A stretch of DNA of 64,000 nt, taken from the NCBI GenBank assembly GCA_001939145.1, contig LSRX01000847.1, forward strand, positions 262,347-326,346, read 5' to 3'. The stretch's first letter is position 1; each line of letters opens with the position of its first letter. The notes under the pieces are model-generated. The model worked only from the letters and a program-made list of their open reading frames with translations. It searched no databases and was not told the DNA's origin. The stretch comes from Symbiodinium microadriaticum. Taxonomy: Eukaryota > Sar > Dinophyceae > Suessiales > Symbiodiniaceae. Shown here one piece after another: positions 21,281 to 31,667 of this stretch. Position numbers and translations under genes: made by a program.

Positions 21281-22260
21281 GATAGCCTTCGGTCTTCATG
21301 GCAAAGGCATAGCTAAATCCGTAAAGAGCCGCACAAGCCCAAATCCGATCGTCCCTCTCCAGGTTTATGGCCTATTTGGGGTCGTAAAGCCTAAACCCAG
21401 TCTTGTTTGGGGTTACAGGCCTTGCAGTCATGATGTTTAAGCCGTGTTTGCAGGACCAAACCCCAAACCCCGGGCAACCAAACGGTGCTGAGTACCTCTG
21501 CCCAGGTCATATCCGGGAATACCTCCGGGAAACGACTACGACACTATGCCTGCAGTAAATAGGGTCATCAGGGCATCCGGACTAGATGTCAGGATAGGGT
21601 TTGGGGGAATGTCATGAAGGGTGGATATGGTTTTTTTGGTATGAGCTCTTCCTGCCCCTGTATTAAACTGTAAGAATTCAAGGATGGATTCGGGGACTGG
21701 GGCATACAGGGCTTAGGCTTGGGGATTAGGCATTCTGTATGTGGGAGTCTCAGAAAATAGAACCCTAGTATAGACCCCTAGGTGTGCGTAGTTGGATTCT
21801 TGTGTATACGGATCCCTGCATGATCACCATCAGCTAGAAACTTAACCCCTGAACCCCAAACCCCTAACCCTAAACCTGAAGATCATGGTTGCCTATAACC
21901 TGGATGTAGCGTCCGGCATATGGTACAGCTACTGTGCAATCATGGTGGGAGCTGATGTTGTGTGGTGTGAACTGGGCCCACAGCTGCATCCTATTCTCAA
22001 CATGTCGAGGGACCCTCAACCCCCCAAACCCTAAAACCCTAAACTTCAACGACGAAAGCATCCGTTTCAGAGGGCTTGAGGAGCTTTCGGGTTAGGATGG
22101 CAAGAAGCACGGCGCGCCTGGCACATCCCGGAACCCCCCCCAGAACCCTATAAGGGGTTTAGGGTTTAGGATTCCTAAATCCCAAAACCATGGAGCTGAG
22201 GACTGCGCCCTATCGAACACGAGTACCCTTGACTGGCCGCGGATGCTGAATGCACTGCAG

Positions 22261-22420
22261 GCAAGGATGCCTCTAAGTGTAGCTCCATCATCAGTTGTGC
22301 GTTCGTGTCGTATGGCTTCACAAACACGCCTTCCTTCTGCCAGTGCACTAACTTGGGGATCGCTGATGTACTCCATTTTACGAGGGGAGGTGTTATCAAG
22401 TCAGAAAGAGCAAGTCCAGG
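22261..22420 (+). CDS. Candidate Cys-rich exon, unknown protein
   Basis: Between CTGCAG and a strong GTGTGAGT donor lies a 53-codon frame: KDASKCSSIISCAFVSYGFT, then NTPSFCQCTNLGIADVLHFT. Four cysteines lie within 34 residues (CX5C, then a CXC pair). Splice sites on both sides are good. A competing frame is open too, but less protein-like. Confidence 0.45.
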
Positions 22421-22818
22421 GTGTGAGTCTTTGGGACAACCTGACGCCCCAAAGGGCCGAAGGGTGCACTAAAGACTTTCGCCCTAGACCCGAATCCCTG
22501 AGTACGAATGCCACACCCCAATGAAGGGTTTGGGTTGAGGAAGATCCTGTGTACGATGCTTTGAAGCCCTAAACCCTAAACCCTAAACCTAAACCTTGAT
22601 CCCTAAGCAAGTACCCTAAGCTTATTGTGTGAGGATGACCCACGACGGCCGAAAGCAAGTTGGTGGCTCGACCTGCTTCGCACATGGAGCTGCACTAAGC
22701 AGGGTTCAGGCTGTAGCGGGTTTAGGATTTCGGGCGTCGACGGTTTAGGGTGTTTAGACGGGTTTTGGGTCTAGGGCCAGGGGGTTTCCTACTTGTCAGC
22801 ATCGTACAGTGGTTTCAG

Positions 22819-22957
22819 GATTTGGTTTGCGTCAGAGGGTGTAAAGTTCAACAAGAGCTTGCATTCTTCTGGCCTCGTGATAGCGCTGGGCAGTCATTGG
22901 ACCACGACGGCATCGAGCCCAACGTCACGAAGCTAAGCACCTTCATTCTTAAAGCAG
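22819..22957 (+). CDS. Candidate exon, unknown protein
   Basis: TTTCAG acceptor, 46 codons including 'ELAFFWPRDSAGQSLDHDGI' and EPNVTKLSTFILKA, then a CAG/GT donor. A second frame is open over the first two thirds. Confidence 0.35.
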
Positions 22958-23169
22958 GTTCAATCAAGGCTCAGGCAAGTTGAGGTCAAGGATGGGGACC
23001 AAACACGCCTCGCATCACATTGCGGAACCTCTGCCTCAGCTTTATACTTAAACTCCTGTGCCCGAAAACCAGAGCTTAACGGTTTATTTGCACCCTAAAA
23101 CCTCACCCTGAAACTGGGTTTAGGGGTTAGAGTTCCTGAACTCTGAACCTGAGCCCTTCTCTGCTCCAG

Positions 23170-23573
23170 GGTACACCTTCGACACCAAGCTGGCCACGTC
23201 CATGTACGTGAGCAGCTTCGAGTGCCTCTACGGTGTCTATGTCCTGAACATGGTGAAGGAAGCCCAGAGGAAGTTCAGGAGTTGCTCTTTCGGGCCTAAG
23301 AAACAGCAGCCTGAAATTCCTACCAGGATTATGCCGTAGGGCTTCCTCTGAAATTACTACTGCTGATGATACAAACCCTGCATTACCTTAAGGAACCTAA
23401 ACTATGGGAATTCTGGTATATTCCTTATTGTGGGTAATGCAGGATTTATATCATCAACCGTATCATCATCTGTCCCTAGGGCTGGCAATCGTAATGGTAG
23501 CAGACTCTGGGGCTTTGGGATGGAGGTCTGGCAGGAGACAGAAAGGCCTTCAAGCGCAAACAATCTCGTCTAG
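23170..23573 (+). CDS. Two-exon C-terminal part of an unknown gene; intron carries a MITE-like element
   Basis: Exon 23170-23335 follows CTGCTCCAG and reads 'YTFDTKLATSMYVSSFECLY' then GVYVLNMVKEAQRKFRSC. GT at 23336 and CCCTAG at 23474-23479 bound a 144-bp intron containing family B element 23358-23462. Splicing (phase 2, CC+G) continues as 'AGNRNGSRLWGFGMEVWQET' then ERPSSANNLV and TAG at 23571-23573. The coding sequence is GC-rich and clearly unlike the flanks. I recognise no family. Upstream exons probably lie at 20-23 kb. Confidence 0.5.
23358..23462. repeat. MITE-like family B copy 3
   Basis: Left arm TACTGCTGATGATACAAACC (diverged), right arm GATTTATATCATCAACCGTA, flanked by TA. It occupies most of the intron 23336-23479. 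Confidence 0.85.
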
Positions 23574-23589
23574 AGAGAGCGGGGCAGAC

Positions 23590-23885
23590 AGAGAGAGAGA
23601 GAGAGGGAGTCAGAGATCTATACTATACCGACAATATATTATACTGTATTTTTGTGTGTATGTAAGTATGTATGTATGTGTATGTGTATATATATATATA
23701 TATTTATTTATTTATATTTATTTATTTATTTAAATACATATATTTACTTGTTTATATATGTTTTTGTTTATTTGTTGATTTATTTATTCATTTAATATTT
23801 AGTGATTTAGTTATGTATTTATTTGTTAATTATGTATTTGTTTCCCCTACATATACAGTCAGGCAGACAGACAGATAGATAGATG
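23590..23885. repeat. Simple-sequence cluster (GAGA, TATG, TA, TTTA, GATA)
   Basis: Successive short-period repeats from 23590 to 23885. The Tyr/Ile/Phe-rich ORFs over it are artefacts. Confidence 0.9.
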
Positions 23886-23995
23886 GACGGATAAGTAGGT
23901 AAGTAGGTAACTCAACCCTGCCTAAACACCCAAACCCCCAAATCCCTTTGTACCATGAACCCTAAACCCTAAACCCAAATCCCCTTGACTACCAG

Positions 23996-24061
23996 GCGAT
24001 GTGGTCGGCGGATACGGAGTCATCAGCCTTTCGCATCTACGAGCTCCTGGGAAACTCCTGA
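23996..24061 (+). CDS. Candidate terminal exon, unknown protein
   Basis: Acceptor TACCAG, then 'AMWSADTESSAFRIYELLGN' and S, TGA at 24059-24061. It is a short GC-rich island between heptamer runs. Confidence 0.4.
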   Translation, partial: AMWSADTESSAFRIYELLGNS

Positions 24062-24430
24062 GCTTTACCTTGTGACCTTGTGGTTTTTGGGTTAAGGTCA
24101 AGTTCTTTATCTAAGTACCTAAACCCTAAACCCCAAACCCATATCATTTTCCCGGTATTTAACGAAGCCGTCTGAATTTGGCCCCCGGTACCAGGATTTT
24201 GAGCTTAGGGGATTTAAGGCGTCTGAGGGCGTTCAAAGGGAAAGTTTAGGGCAGTTTGGGGTTGAGGGTTTCAGGGTAGTTTAGGGCTTTAGGGCTTTAG
24301 GGTTTAGGATTAGGTGTAGGATTTGAGCCATTCTTGAGGTTCTAGATTGTAGTCGATGCTGTGCTTCCGGTCTCTTTGTTTGGTGTCCCAAGCAGGACCC
24401 TAAGTTTTTGTCGTCTACCTCTCTTCCCAG

Positions 24431-24540
24431 ACCTTCCGGGAGGGTGAACTTCACAGCGCCAAGGCCTTATGTGACATGGATCCACTATGAGAGTCTGCAC
24501 CTCTTGGGGGCCTCTCGGTGGAGGTGCAGTCAGTAGGATC
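24431..24540 (+). CDS. Candidate exon, frame uncertain
   Basis: After CTCTTCCCAG two frames look coding: 'TFREGELHSAKALCDMDPL' then stop, or 'PSGRVNFTAPRPYVTWIHYE' then SLHLLGASRWRCSQ and stop at about 24537. The acceptor tract is strong; the frame cannot be chosen. Confidence 0.3.
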
Positions 24541-24971
24541 TAAGGTGCCGGCTGTGTTTGGGGTTCAGGCTTCAGGGTGTGGGGTTTGGGGTTTTCGCAA
24601 GCCCTGATGCAAAAAAGCATAGGTTGCAAACAAGAGTGCCAAAGCTTGTGCGCCTGAGCTATACCATCTGTTATACCTATACAGTGCTTCTGGATATTAG
24701 GGTCCCCAACATAGTATGGCACCCTTATAAAACGGACCCTAAAAGAGACCCTAATTTAGAGAACTACCCATATACGGCTACGGAGTTTCGGGACATTGGA
24801 CACTTCGAGTCTTCGGGGTTTGGGATCGGGGGGTTCGGCTTTGTGGCGTTCCGGCGCGTTCTGATCATAGGGTTTAGAGTTTGCGTTCAGGGTTTAGGGG
24901 TTGCGGGGTTTAGTCTGATCAACAAGCCCACAAGCCTGGAGGCTGCCTCTGAACCCAGGAAACATACATAG

Positions 24972-25080
24972 ATATAGAGGCCTAAGTAGTTACCAATACT
25001 ATTTTTAAGGAGGCTCCTTATTTTAAGTTATAGTTTAAGATACCCTAAAACCCTATTCTAAACATTGAGGCCCCTACATG
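24972..25080. repeat. MITE-like family C copy
   Basis: Starts ATAGAGGCCTAAGTAGTTAC and ends CCCTATTCTAAACATTGAGG then CCCCTAC. Family C is the most frequent element here. Confidence 0.7.
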
Positions 25081-25424
25081 AAACACCCACAAAAAGCCAG
25101 GGGTTAAGGGTTTAGGATAGTCGAAGTCACAGACACCTGAGTCACCGTCACAACACACCCGCCGGCTTCGTTCAGAAAGGCAATTCCAGCTCAAGCTGCG
25201 GCCTTGCGAAGTGACCCCTAAACCCTAAACCCTGATTCAAATCCTAAGCGCCGTGGGGCCTCTCGGCACAAACTGAACTCCAAGCCCTCAGCCCGATGTA
25301 GAAGTGGAGTTCAAAATAAAAACCTAGTGAGTGCGTGGGGGAGTTTGCAGCTCTCTCATCAGCCGTGCAAGTGATTTGGGTGTAGGGTTTAGGGTGTAGG
25401 GTTTTGGAGGATCTTATTTTACAT

Positions 25425-25500
25425 TACGCTATATTATATTATAGTATAATATATTATATTATATCATATTATATGATATTATATGATATTATATTGTAAG
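25425..25500. repeat. (ATATTAT)n AT-rich repeat
   Basis: Irregular TATTATA/TGATATTA units. Non-coding. Confidence 0.9.
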
Positions 25501-25550
25501 GATAAATGTACTAAGGCACATGAAAAATACCACTACCAATAGCTCAGGAA

Positions 25551-25645
25551 GGATTGGCCTAAATAATTAGAATAGGGTTTGGGGGTCTGTAGTTATACCA
25601 AGGAACCCCCAAAACCCGATTCTAATCATTAAGGCCCCTAGATTA
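25551..25645. repeat. MITE-like family C copy (short)
   Basis: GGCCTAAATAATTAGAATAG mirrored by CGATTCTAATCATTAAGGCC, 90 bp apart. This is the cleanest family C palindrome. Confidence 0.75.
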
Positions 25646-25681
25646 CCCTAAGCCCACACACAACACGTTCAAAGCCCTGAG

Positions 25682-25753
25682 ACCGGAAGGATCTTCGAGC
25701 TCATGCATCACTTCACCTCCTTGAGGCCCTTTAGTCGCAGTGGCTGCGATTCT
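25682..25753 (+). CDS. Candidate exon, unknown protein
   Basis: Reads 'TGRIFELMHHFTSLRPFSRS' then GCDS, bounded by AG 25680-25681 and a GTGCCT at 25754. Balanced composition; no family recognised. Confidence 0.4.
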
Positions 25754-25860
25754 GTGCCTGGTGTTTGCGGTTTAGGGTTTAGAGGTTTAGGGGTTTAGGG
25801 TTTGTGGTTTAGGGCAACATGATGCCTGGTTCTTCGGCTTTTCATAGCCAGTGTGTTCAG

Positions 25861-25929
25861 GCGAAGAGTGCCTTCTTTGAAAGGCACGACAGGGAATTAT
25901 ACAAGACTTCTCTGGCTGGCTTTTGTTAG
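25861..25929 (+). CDS. Candidate exon, unknown protein
   Basis: After TGTTCAG the frame reads 'AKSAFFERHDRELYKTSLAG' then FC and TAG. A further short coding-like piece with a CEHC motif follows at about 25982-26035. Confidence 0.35.
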   Translation, partial: AKSAFFERHDRELYKTSLAGFC

Positions 25930-26358
25930 GCAGGCTTAGGTGTTGCGGGTTTTCTTCTCTCCACGGCTTAGGGTCTTTCAGTCCCCAGTGTGAGCATTGT
26001 ACTGGCTCAGTATTGGAGTGCACACAAAGAGCATAGCTGCGCACCTGTTACAGCTTCAAGAAGACAGACCTGATGAATGTAGATGCCTCCTGAGTAATCA
26101 CTCATGATTTTACTGAGGGTTCCTTGCTGTCACCGTTGCAGATGGCTCAATATACCCCCACCCCCCAAAAACCTTATTCTAGTTATTCAGGCCCCCAGAA
26201 AAAGACCCCACTCACCCAGCGAAGCGATTCATGAGCCCTAGACGCCTGGAGACTCAGCGTTCCGTCCCAGAACCTCACACTTCCAGGGTGCTTTAGGGTT
26301 TAGGGGGGTAAGGTTTAGGGGTTTAGGGTTTAGGGTAGGTCTCCCTAGACCCTATCAG

Positions 26359-26449
26359 GAGGCATGGCTTCAGGCTGGATTTCACTGCCAAGGACGGCGA
26401 TGCCTGTTTCGGGATGCCTAGAAGCTCCATACAGACGAAGTGCTTGCCA
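26359..26449 (+). CDS. Candidate exon, unknown protein
   Basis: AG 26357-26358, then 'RHGFRLDFTAKDGDACFGMP' and RSSIQTKCLP with a GTTGAA donor. An alternative acceptor lies at 26372-26373 in the same frame. Confidence 0.4.
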
Positions 26450-26694
26450 GTTGAAGAACCCTAAACCCTAGTACAACCGTCCTTGCTGTGAGAGGGGACT
26501 GTTGTGAGGCGGAGTTTTTTGGTTGTTTTATCATGTGATCCTTTCTGAAACCCTAAGCTTGAAAACTCGTATCTTGAGGTTTCGAGTTTGGGGCCCTTTC
26601 AGGGAATTTTCAGGGCCGATTTTTTTCGGCCTGAAGTCCTTAAACCAACAGCTTAAAAGAGAGCTCAAGAGCCTTACACTCTAAACTCTGACCC

Positions 26695-26810
26695 CTACTT
26701 GGAGGTTCATGGGTAGTTATAAGTAGGGTTATAAGTCCCGTAAAATGGGTTATAACTATAGTTACCCTACTTATAACCCCACTTATAACTACCCAAGAAC
26801 CTCCAAGTAG
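26695..26810. repeat. MITE-like family A copy 2 (best preserved)
   Basis: CTACTTGGAGGTTCATGGGT mirrored by ACCCAAGAACCTCCAAGTAG, 116 bp in all. The terminal TAG is immediately followed by an open frame. Confidence 0.85.
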
Positions 26811-26871
26811 GAAGCCTCAGAAGACCAAGCGAAGCCAACCTTAAGTTCCGGAAGCCGTCAGCAGGGTTAGC
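26811..26871 (+). CDS. Candidate exon starting at the end of a family A element
   Basis: Directly after the element's terminal AAGTAG the frame reads 'EASEDQAKPTLSSGSRQQG' then TAG. If real, the element supplies the splice acceptor. Confidence 0.35.
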
Positions 26872-27087
26872 TGGGTCCTTCTTGGATACAGTTCTACACT
26901 TCTGATGCAATAAAACCCAATAAGGGTTTAAAATGTTCGTTTTGTAGCCCCAACAGGGAACCAGTTACAGTGTTTAGGGCTTCGGGGCCTGAAGGAAGGC
27001 TGAAGGCCCCCAAAGAAAAAAGAAAAGTCTTACTCTAAAGTTCTGAGACAGAAGAAGCACCTTAGGGTCCCCATTTAACAGTCGTAG

Positions 27088-27205
27088 GATTTAGGAGCCT
27101 GAACAATTAAAACAATACCATTTTTTGGGTGGATTCCTTGTCATGGTTAGAGAAGAATATACCCCTAAGCCAAAAAAAATCTAATGGCTAAGGCCCCTAT
27201 ATTAA
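27088..27205. repeat. MITE-like family C copy (diverged)
   Basis: TAGGAGCCTGAACAATTAAA to ATCTAATGGCTAAGGCCCCT. The arms are recognisable, the centre is unlike other copies. Confidence 0.55.
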
Positions 27206-27263
27206 CATACCCCAGTTCGAAGTATTTAGGCTCTAACATACCGGGCGCCGACAAGCTCCTGAG

Positions 27264-27340
27264 GAGCTGGGCGGTCTTCCTTGGAAAGACCTGGGTGCTT
27301 GGCTGCCGCCCGGCTTCTCATGGCACATCTCATCAGACGA
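27264..27340 (+). CDS. Candidate exon, unknown protein
   Basis: After CTGAG the frame reads 'ELGGLPWKDLGAWLPPGFSW' then HISSDEA. GC-rich and protein-like; the 3' boundary is uncertain. Confidence 0.4.
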
Positions 27341-27578
27341 AGCAGCTTCGAGTTTCGGTTTAGGGGTTTAGGGTTCAAGTAGCAGCCTGAATCACCACCA
27401 ATACTGTTCCTGAGGGCCTTAGGGCTTCTTATCATGCCTAAAACCCTATTCGGATTGCTCTGGCCGATATCTTCGCCGCTGTCACGAACCCCCGGAAAAA
27501 AGAAATCGAAGCTGCTACAGTCCTGACGTTAAGCGCAGATCCTCCAAAGCTTGCTTCAGTTTTCCCGTGTTTTTGCAG

Positions 27579-27668
27579 CAAGACTTCGTCTTCTGCGCAA
27601 AACAGGACACCCCAAACATGCAAGACGGCCCAGCACCAGAGACAGTACCCGAATATGCGAAGCCTTAG
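27579..27668 (+). CDS. Candidate terminal exon, unknown protein
   Basis: A good acceptor (TTTTTGCAG) leads into 'QDFVFCAKQDTPNMQDGPAP' then ETVPEYAKP and TAG at 27666-27668. Overlapping open frames exist, but this one fits the acceptor in phase 0. Confidence 0.45.
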   Translation, partial: QDFVFCAKQDTPNMQDGPAPETVPEYAKP

Positions 27669-28144
27669 AAAGTGTGAACCCAAAGAGCAAAGGGGCCCGA
27701 ATAGTGAGAATAGCTTCTTCCTCAGGGTCCCTAGCATATTTCTAGTATAAATATACCCCGGCACCTTGTTCTAACTAATAAGGCCCCTTGATTCACTAAA
27801 CAACAACAGGTTTGTATGAGCCCGAGACGACTTCAAGACATGTGGGAGTGAAGATGACCCGTAACCCCTAAACCGCGCGAGGCAAAGTCTACCAGCCGCA
27901 CAGCATGTCTCAATGCTTCGGAACTACGAAGATTCGATGAGGTGGATCAGGGTTAGGGTTTAGGGAGGGTTGAGGGTTTAGGGGAGTGTTTCGGGTTGAT
28001 AAAAAACACTTTTCAACACTCAAAGCCAAGGGGGGCCATTTCCAGGGTATTTGGCTCTCGGGCTTGCTGACAAGAGTAAGAGTTTAGGGTGTAGGGTTCC
28101 GGATGTAGAGGTTGGATGAAATACGTAGCTTATCTGCAGGCGAA

Positions 28145-28218
28145 AAGACCTACCATTTTTAGGAACTAGATATAGAAACCATAAAGAAGGAACCCTAAAA
28201 GGTAGGTCTTTTCGGCTA
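28145..28218. repeat. MITE-like family G copy 2
   Basis: GAAAAGACCTACCATTTTTA mirrored by TAAAAGGTAGGTCTTTTC. Confidence 0.75.
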
Positions 28219-28402
28219 CAGGTATAGGGGACGGGATAGGGGTTTACTTTCCCCAAAGAAAAAGCCCTAGTAACCTAGTAGGTAGGATGTGCATATCTTC
28301 ACGTCGGTGGACCCTCCTGGGCCTCCTGCGATTCAGCTTCGGTTGCCTTTGAGCCTGGGTTTAGGGTTTAGGGCTCAGGGCTTAAGGGGGGGAAGGGGGC
28401 AG

Positions 28403-28478
28403 TGCTTATGTCTGCGTTGCGATGGCTGATTCATCAGAGGGGACAACCTTCGAGACGAAGATAAGAGACTCAATCTAG
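28403..28478 (+). CDS. Candidate exon, unknown protein
   Basis: After GGGCAG the frame reads 'AYVCVAMADSSEGTTFETKI' then RDSI and TAG. Its end overlaps the start of a family C element (28468-28575), so the true 3' boundary may be earlier. Confidence 0.35.
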
Positions 28479-28575
28479 GGGCCTTAGTACTCAGAATGGG
28501 GTTTTGGTTTTGGGGGGACATGTTATTCTATAGTTGCAAGAAGGAGCCCCAACATAGCATTGGTAATTATTTAGG
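28468..28575. repeat. MITE-like family C copy (inverted orientation)
   Basis: CTAGGGGCCTTAGTACTCAG to TGGTAATTATTTAGGCCCCT. The orientation is reversed relative to the copies at 34952 and 37337. Confidence 0.65.
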
Positions 28576-28785
28576 CCCCTATCTTACGCAGGCCTGGCCT
28601 CCCCACCCTCTACCCAAGTCACCCTCTACCCCTGCGAACAAACGAGCCCCCCAGGGCCGACAATAGACTACAAGAACATGCCTCAACCCTGAACCCCAAA
28701 CCGCAGCCCCCCAAAACCCTAATCCCTAAACCCTCTAAAGCCTAAACCCAAACCCCCTTAAAGGCCCCTAAATCCCACAACAAAG

Positions 28786-29030
28786 AGCCCTCGCTGAAAA
28801 ACACTGCGCTGGAAAACTTGGTCCCAGGGGCGCCTCAGAAGCTTTCGGCGACTCTTTGCGGGCCTTCCGTGCTGCTCTGGAGAGGTCTCCTGGGGTCTTG
28901 TTAAGGGATTTAATGTAAGTTACCATAATAGGGATCTGTAGTAAATAATATGGTTTCCTTATTAATGGCAACTTAAATTAAATCCCCTGACCAGAACCCA
29001 GTCTCCAGTCTTCTTGGATTCTTTGGGGGT
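28786..29030 (+). CDS. Two-exon segment of an unknown gene; the intron is a family F element
   Basis: Exon 28786-28884 reads 'ALAEKHCAGKLGPRGASEAF' then GDSLRAFRAALE. Its donor GTCTCC (28885) and the acceptor GTCTCCAG (ending 29008) are the two termini of a family F inverted-repeat element, a 124-bp intron. Splicing in phase 2 continues SLLGFFGG. The 3' end of the second exon is unclear. I recognise no family; a second frame is open across the first exon. Confidence 0.4.
28885..29008. repeat. MITE-like family F copy 2, coincident with an inferred intron
   Basis: CTGGGGTCTTGTTAAGGGAT mirrored by ATCCCCTGACCAGAACCCAG, with TAATAGGGATCTGTAGTAAA in the centre, as in copy 1. Confidence 0.8.
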
Positions 29031-29758
29031 TTGGGGTTTTGGGCATCAGGGTTTAGCGTTTTTGGTTTTAGGGTGTTGGGTTTTAGTGATGAGGACTTTT
29101 GGTTTTAGGGTTTGGGTCAGGGTTTAGGGATTTGGGCTCAGGGTCTTTGAGCTTTAAGTTTGAGGGTTAAGTCCCTTTAAGGCTTTAGGTTTATCGTTGT
29201 CTAGGCTTGGGGTTTGAGGGGACACTTTCCAACGCCGTGAAAAGGTTCCGGCTTTTCCAAGACAGCGTTCATTAGGGTGTAGATTTTCTGGTCCATGCCA
29301 GGATCAAGTACTTTGTGTCGCACTTTGTGATTGTGCTAGTGTCGACCCCTGATTCTTAGATCCCCTTTCTGATTACAAACCCTTTTGACGACGGGGGAAG
29401 CAAGCAGGGATCTACGCTGCACCCGAGGTAGCCTAGCATTGGCATGCGACATTGACGTGTTCGTGAGCGCTTGCAGGGGGCGTCGGGCTTATAGATTATA
29501 TAGTCTAGGATGTCGGGTTCAGTGCAGGATTTCGCATAGAGAATCATTTTGAGAACCCCCACTCCCCCGCAAGCTTGTACCGCTTCGGCCCTAAACCACA
29601 AAACAACAAAAAAATATTAGTAATAAATAATCATGATAGCAATAGCAAGAGCAAGACTAGTCACAGTAAGATTAGCAATTCATCCTTCAAGCCACCGACC
29701 CTAAGCCGATCTGTGTCCCCTAAGCCCTAAACTCTAAGCCGATCTGTGTCCGACGCAG

Positions 29759-29834
29759 GGCAACTGCACAGGAAGTTGAAGCTTCGTCGGACGCGGCAGG
29801 CAACGACCGAAGCTTGGCCCAAGAAGTGGCTTAA
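29759..29834 (+). CDS. Candidate terminal exon, unknown protein
   Basis: After GACGCAG the frame reads 'ATAQEVEASSDAAGNDRSLA' then QEVA and TAA at 29832-29834. Confidence 0.35.
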
Positions 29835-30110
29835 TGTTTGAGGGTTTAGGGTTTAGGGGTTTAGGGTTTTAGGGTTTTGGGGCTTCTGCACGTAGGATTT
29901 CAGGGTTTGTGGCCTAGCATCGGACATGGGTGTCGGTGTTTAGGCTTGCATAAGCATCCTGTTAGACATCACAATGACGGCCTTGAAGCGATTGGTGAGG
30001 CGTTGCACTAACCCCTGACTGTTCACAGCTTAAACCTAAACCCTCTCCCAGAACCCAAAGGAGGATCTGCCTACCGTCGACCCAGAGCCCTAAACGGGGA
30101 TCCGAGAACC

Positions 30111-30205
30111 TGCTTGGAGGTTCATGGGTAGCTATAAGTAGTGTTATAAGTCCCCGAAAATGGGTTATAACTATAGCTTATAACTACCCACGAACCTCTA
30201 AGTGG
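30111..30205. repeat. MITE-like family A copy 3
   Basis: TGCTTGGAGGTTCATGGGTA mirrored by TACCCACGAACCTCTAAGTG. It ends 5 bp before the acceptor of the exon at 30211. Confidence 0.8.
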
Positions 30206-30210
30206 GAGAG

Positions 30211-30317
30211 GACTGGTGTACGTAACCATGGTCTACGGCCGCATGAACCGCTTCATCAGCGGCTGGGCTCTGCGGGCCAAGACCTTGGGCATCGTGAACT
30301 TGGTGTTGGCCACTTGA
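30211..30317 (+). CDS. Candidate N-terminal-side exon of the glycosyltransferase
   Basis: Reads 'LVYVTMVYGRMNRFISGWAL' then RAKTLGIVNLVLAT. The run 'RAKTLGIVNLVLA' resembles the stretch of PF03407 proteins just before the conserved LDxxA(Y) segment, and 'AYDLCQ' begins the exon at 32799, but a linking exon (LDxx) is not found. The acceptor (GGGAGAG) abuts a family A element. The TGA at 30315-30317 may be intronic. Confidence 0.45.
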
Positions 30318-30750
30318 CAAATCCCTAAACATCCCTAAGCTAGTCTTAAATAGCCAATGGGAGAACTTTAAACTTTTTGGTCTTGTATATTAAGTCTATC
30401 CTAAAAAGTTTGAACTTTTTTGGGCCTGGTTGTTGAAGAAGAGAGTATTGCTTTGGAGGGGCGGCAATGCCAGGATCTCATAAGAAGAAGGCATGTTACA
30501 CCAGGAGTTGTTTCAATACAACCCTACGGGATTACTACTGAAAGTCTTGATTTCTGTCACAGGTCGAATGATGCTATGTCTAGAACATTCTGCAACAAGG
30601 CCATGCCACAACCAGCCGGGGAATATCAACCGTAGGCACGCCGAAAGGTCAATATCAAAAGCAGAGCCAAATGCAGTACGACACCCAAAAAAATTACCCC
30701 AAAGAGGACCCTAATCTAGAGCACTACCCATGTGCGCTGTTGTTGGGAAG

Positions 30751-30888
30751 CTTACTCACCTTCGATCTGAGGGAGGTCGCTCAACCTGTCGTGCATTTCA
30801 ATACAATGAGGTTGCCGGCATACTGTCGGGGCGGGTGATTGTCAGTAGCGCTTTGCTGTATGTCACGGGTGTAATTACCGGGACTTGA
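30751..30888 (+). CDS. Candidate exon with hydrophobic segment, unknown
   Basis: 46 aa codons from GGGAAG: 'LTHLRSEGGRSTCRAFQYNE' then VAGILSGRVIVSSALLYVTGV, TGA at 30886-30888. The last 20 residues are membrane-like. It cannot be placed in the glycosyltransferase reading frame. Confidence 0.3.
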   Translation, partial: LTHLRSEGGRSTCRAFQYNEVAGILSGRVIVSSALLYVTGVITGT

Positions 30889-31168
30889 AAGGAAAATGAT
30901 CTCTCATTACTCAGATCTCGATATTCAGGCATGTTTCAAGGTTTACAGTAGGTTTAGGGTTGGAAGGATTTCCAAAGGCGCTGCGAAGGTGTGACAGGGT
31001 TAATCTTCGAGCCATCTTTTTGCTGCAACCAGCCCTGTGTCTCGTAGCACGCTTGTACCATTGCCCTAAACCCTAAAGCCTAAACCCCTAAACCGTAAAC
31101 CCTAAACGCTTCGTTCACGAAACTGAGTCTTGAGTCTTCGGAGAAAAAAAGCACCATCATTCATTCAG

Positions 31169-31374
31169 GGCGCTTCTGGCAGCATCGAAGCTTGCTGTTG
31201 CATTCTCATCAGCACTAGGTTGCCTAGTAGTACAGTAGTACCCTTTTGCACTTTTTATTTGGGGGTCTCCTTATTAAAGCCGAAATTAGGAAAAAGGGTA
31301 CCCTAATTATTAAGAGGTTACTGGGGAACCTAGAGCATTCTCTTTGCAGTGAACAAAGAGGTCTCAAGAAGTAG
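31169..31374 (+). CDS. Two-exon segment, unknown; the intron is a family E element
   Basis: Exon 31169-31218 (after ATTCAG) reads 'ALLAASKLAVAFSSAL'. GT at 31219 and CCTAG ending 31333 are the mirror-image ends of a family E element. Joining in phase 1 gives 'EHSLCSEQRGLKK' and TAG at 31372-31374. The join is clean, but the segment lies between putative glycosyltransferase exons, so either the upstream exon belongs to another gene or this is a chance frame. Confidence 0.35.
31216..31333. repeat. MITE-like family E copy, coincident with an inferred intron
   Basis: CTAGGTTGCCTAGTAG mirrored by TACTGGGGAACCTAG. Inside are AGTACCCTTTT and its mirror AAAAGGGTACCCT. Related copies are at 6066-6170 and 31935-32025. 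Confidence 0.75.
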
Positions 31375-31546
31375 TATGGAATAGTATTTCTTAGGCTTCT
31401 CGACCGTAATTACTAACTACAATATACCATGTCCCAGACCCATTAGATATCGTAAGCCCGCTATATTTTGGATCCGTTGTAGAGCCCTTACAGTAGCCCC
31501 TGGGTTTAGGGGCTGAGAGTTTAGGGTTTAGGGGCTTGGGGTTTAG

Positions 31547-31667
31547 GGTTTAGGGGTTTAAGGCTTAGGGGCTTGGGGCTTCAGGTTTAGATTGGATACT
31601 GCCCCCNGGTTTAGGGGTTTAAGGCTTAGGGGCTTGGGGCTTCAGGTTTAGATTGGATACTGCCCCC
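31547..31667. repeat. 60-bp direct duplication across a single N
   Basis: 31547-31606 and 31608-31667 are identical and meet at an N at 31607. This looks like a contig overlap left unmerged in the assembly, not biology. Confidence 0.85.
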
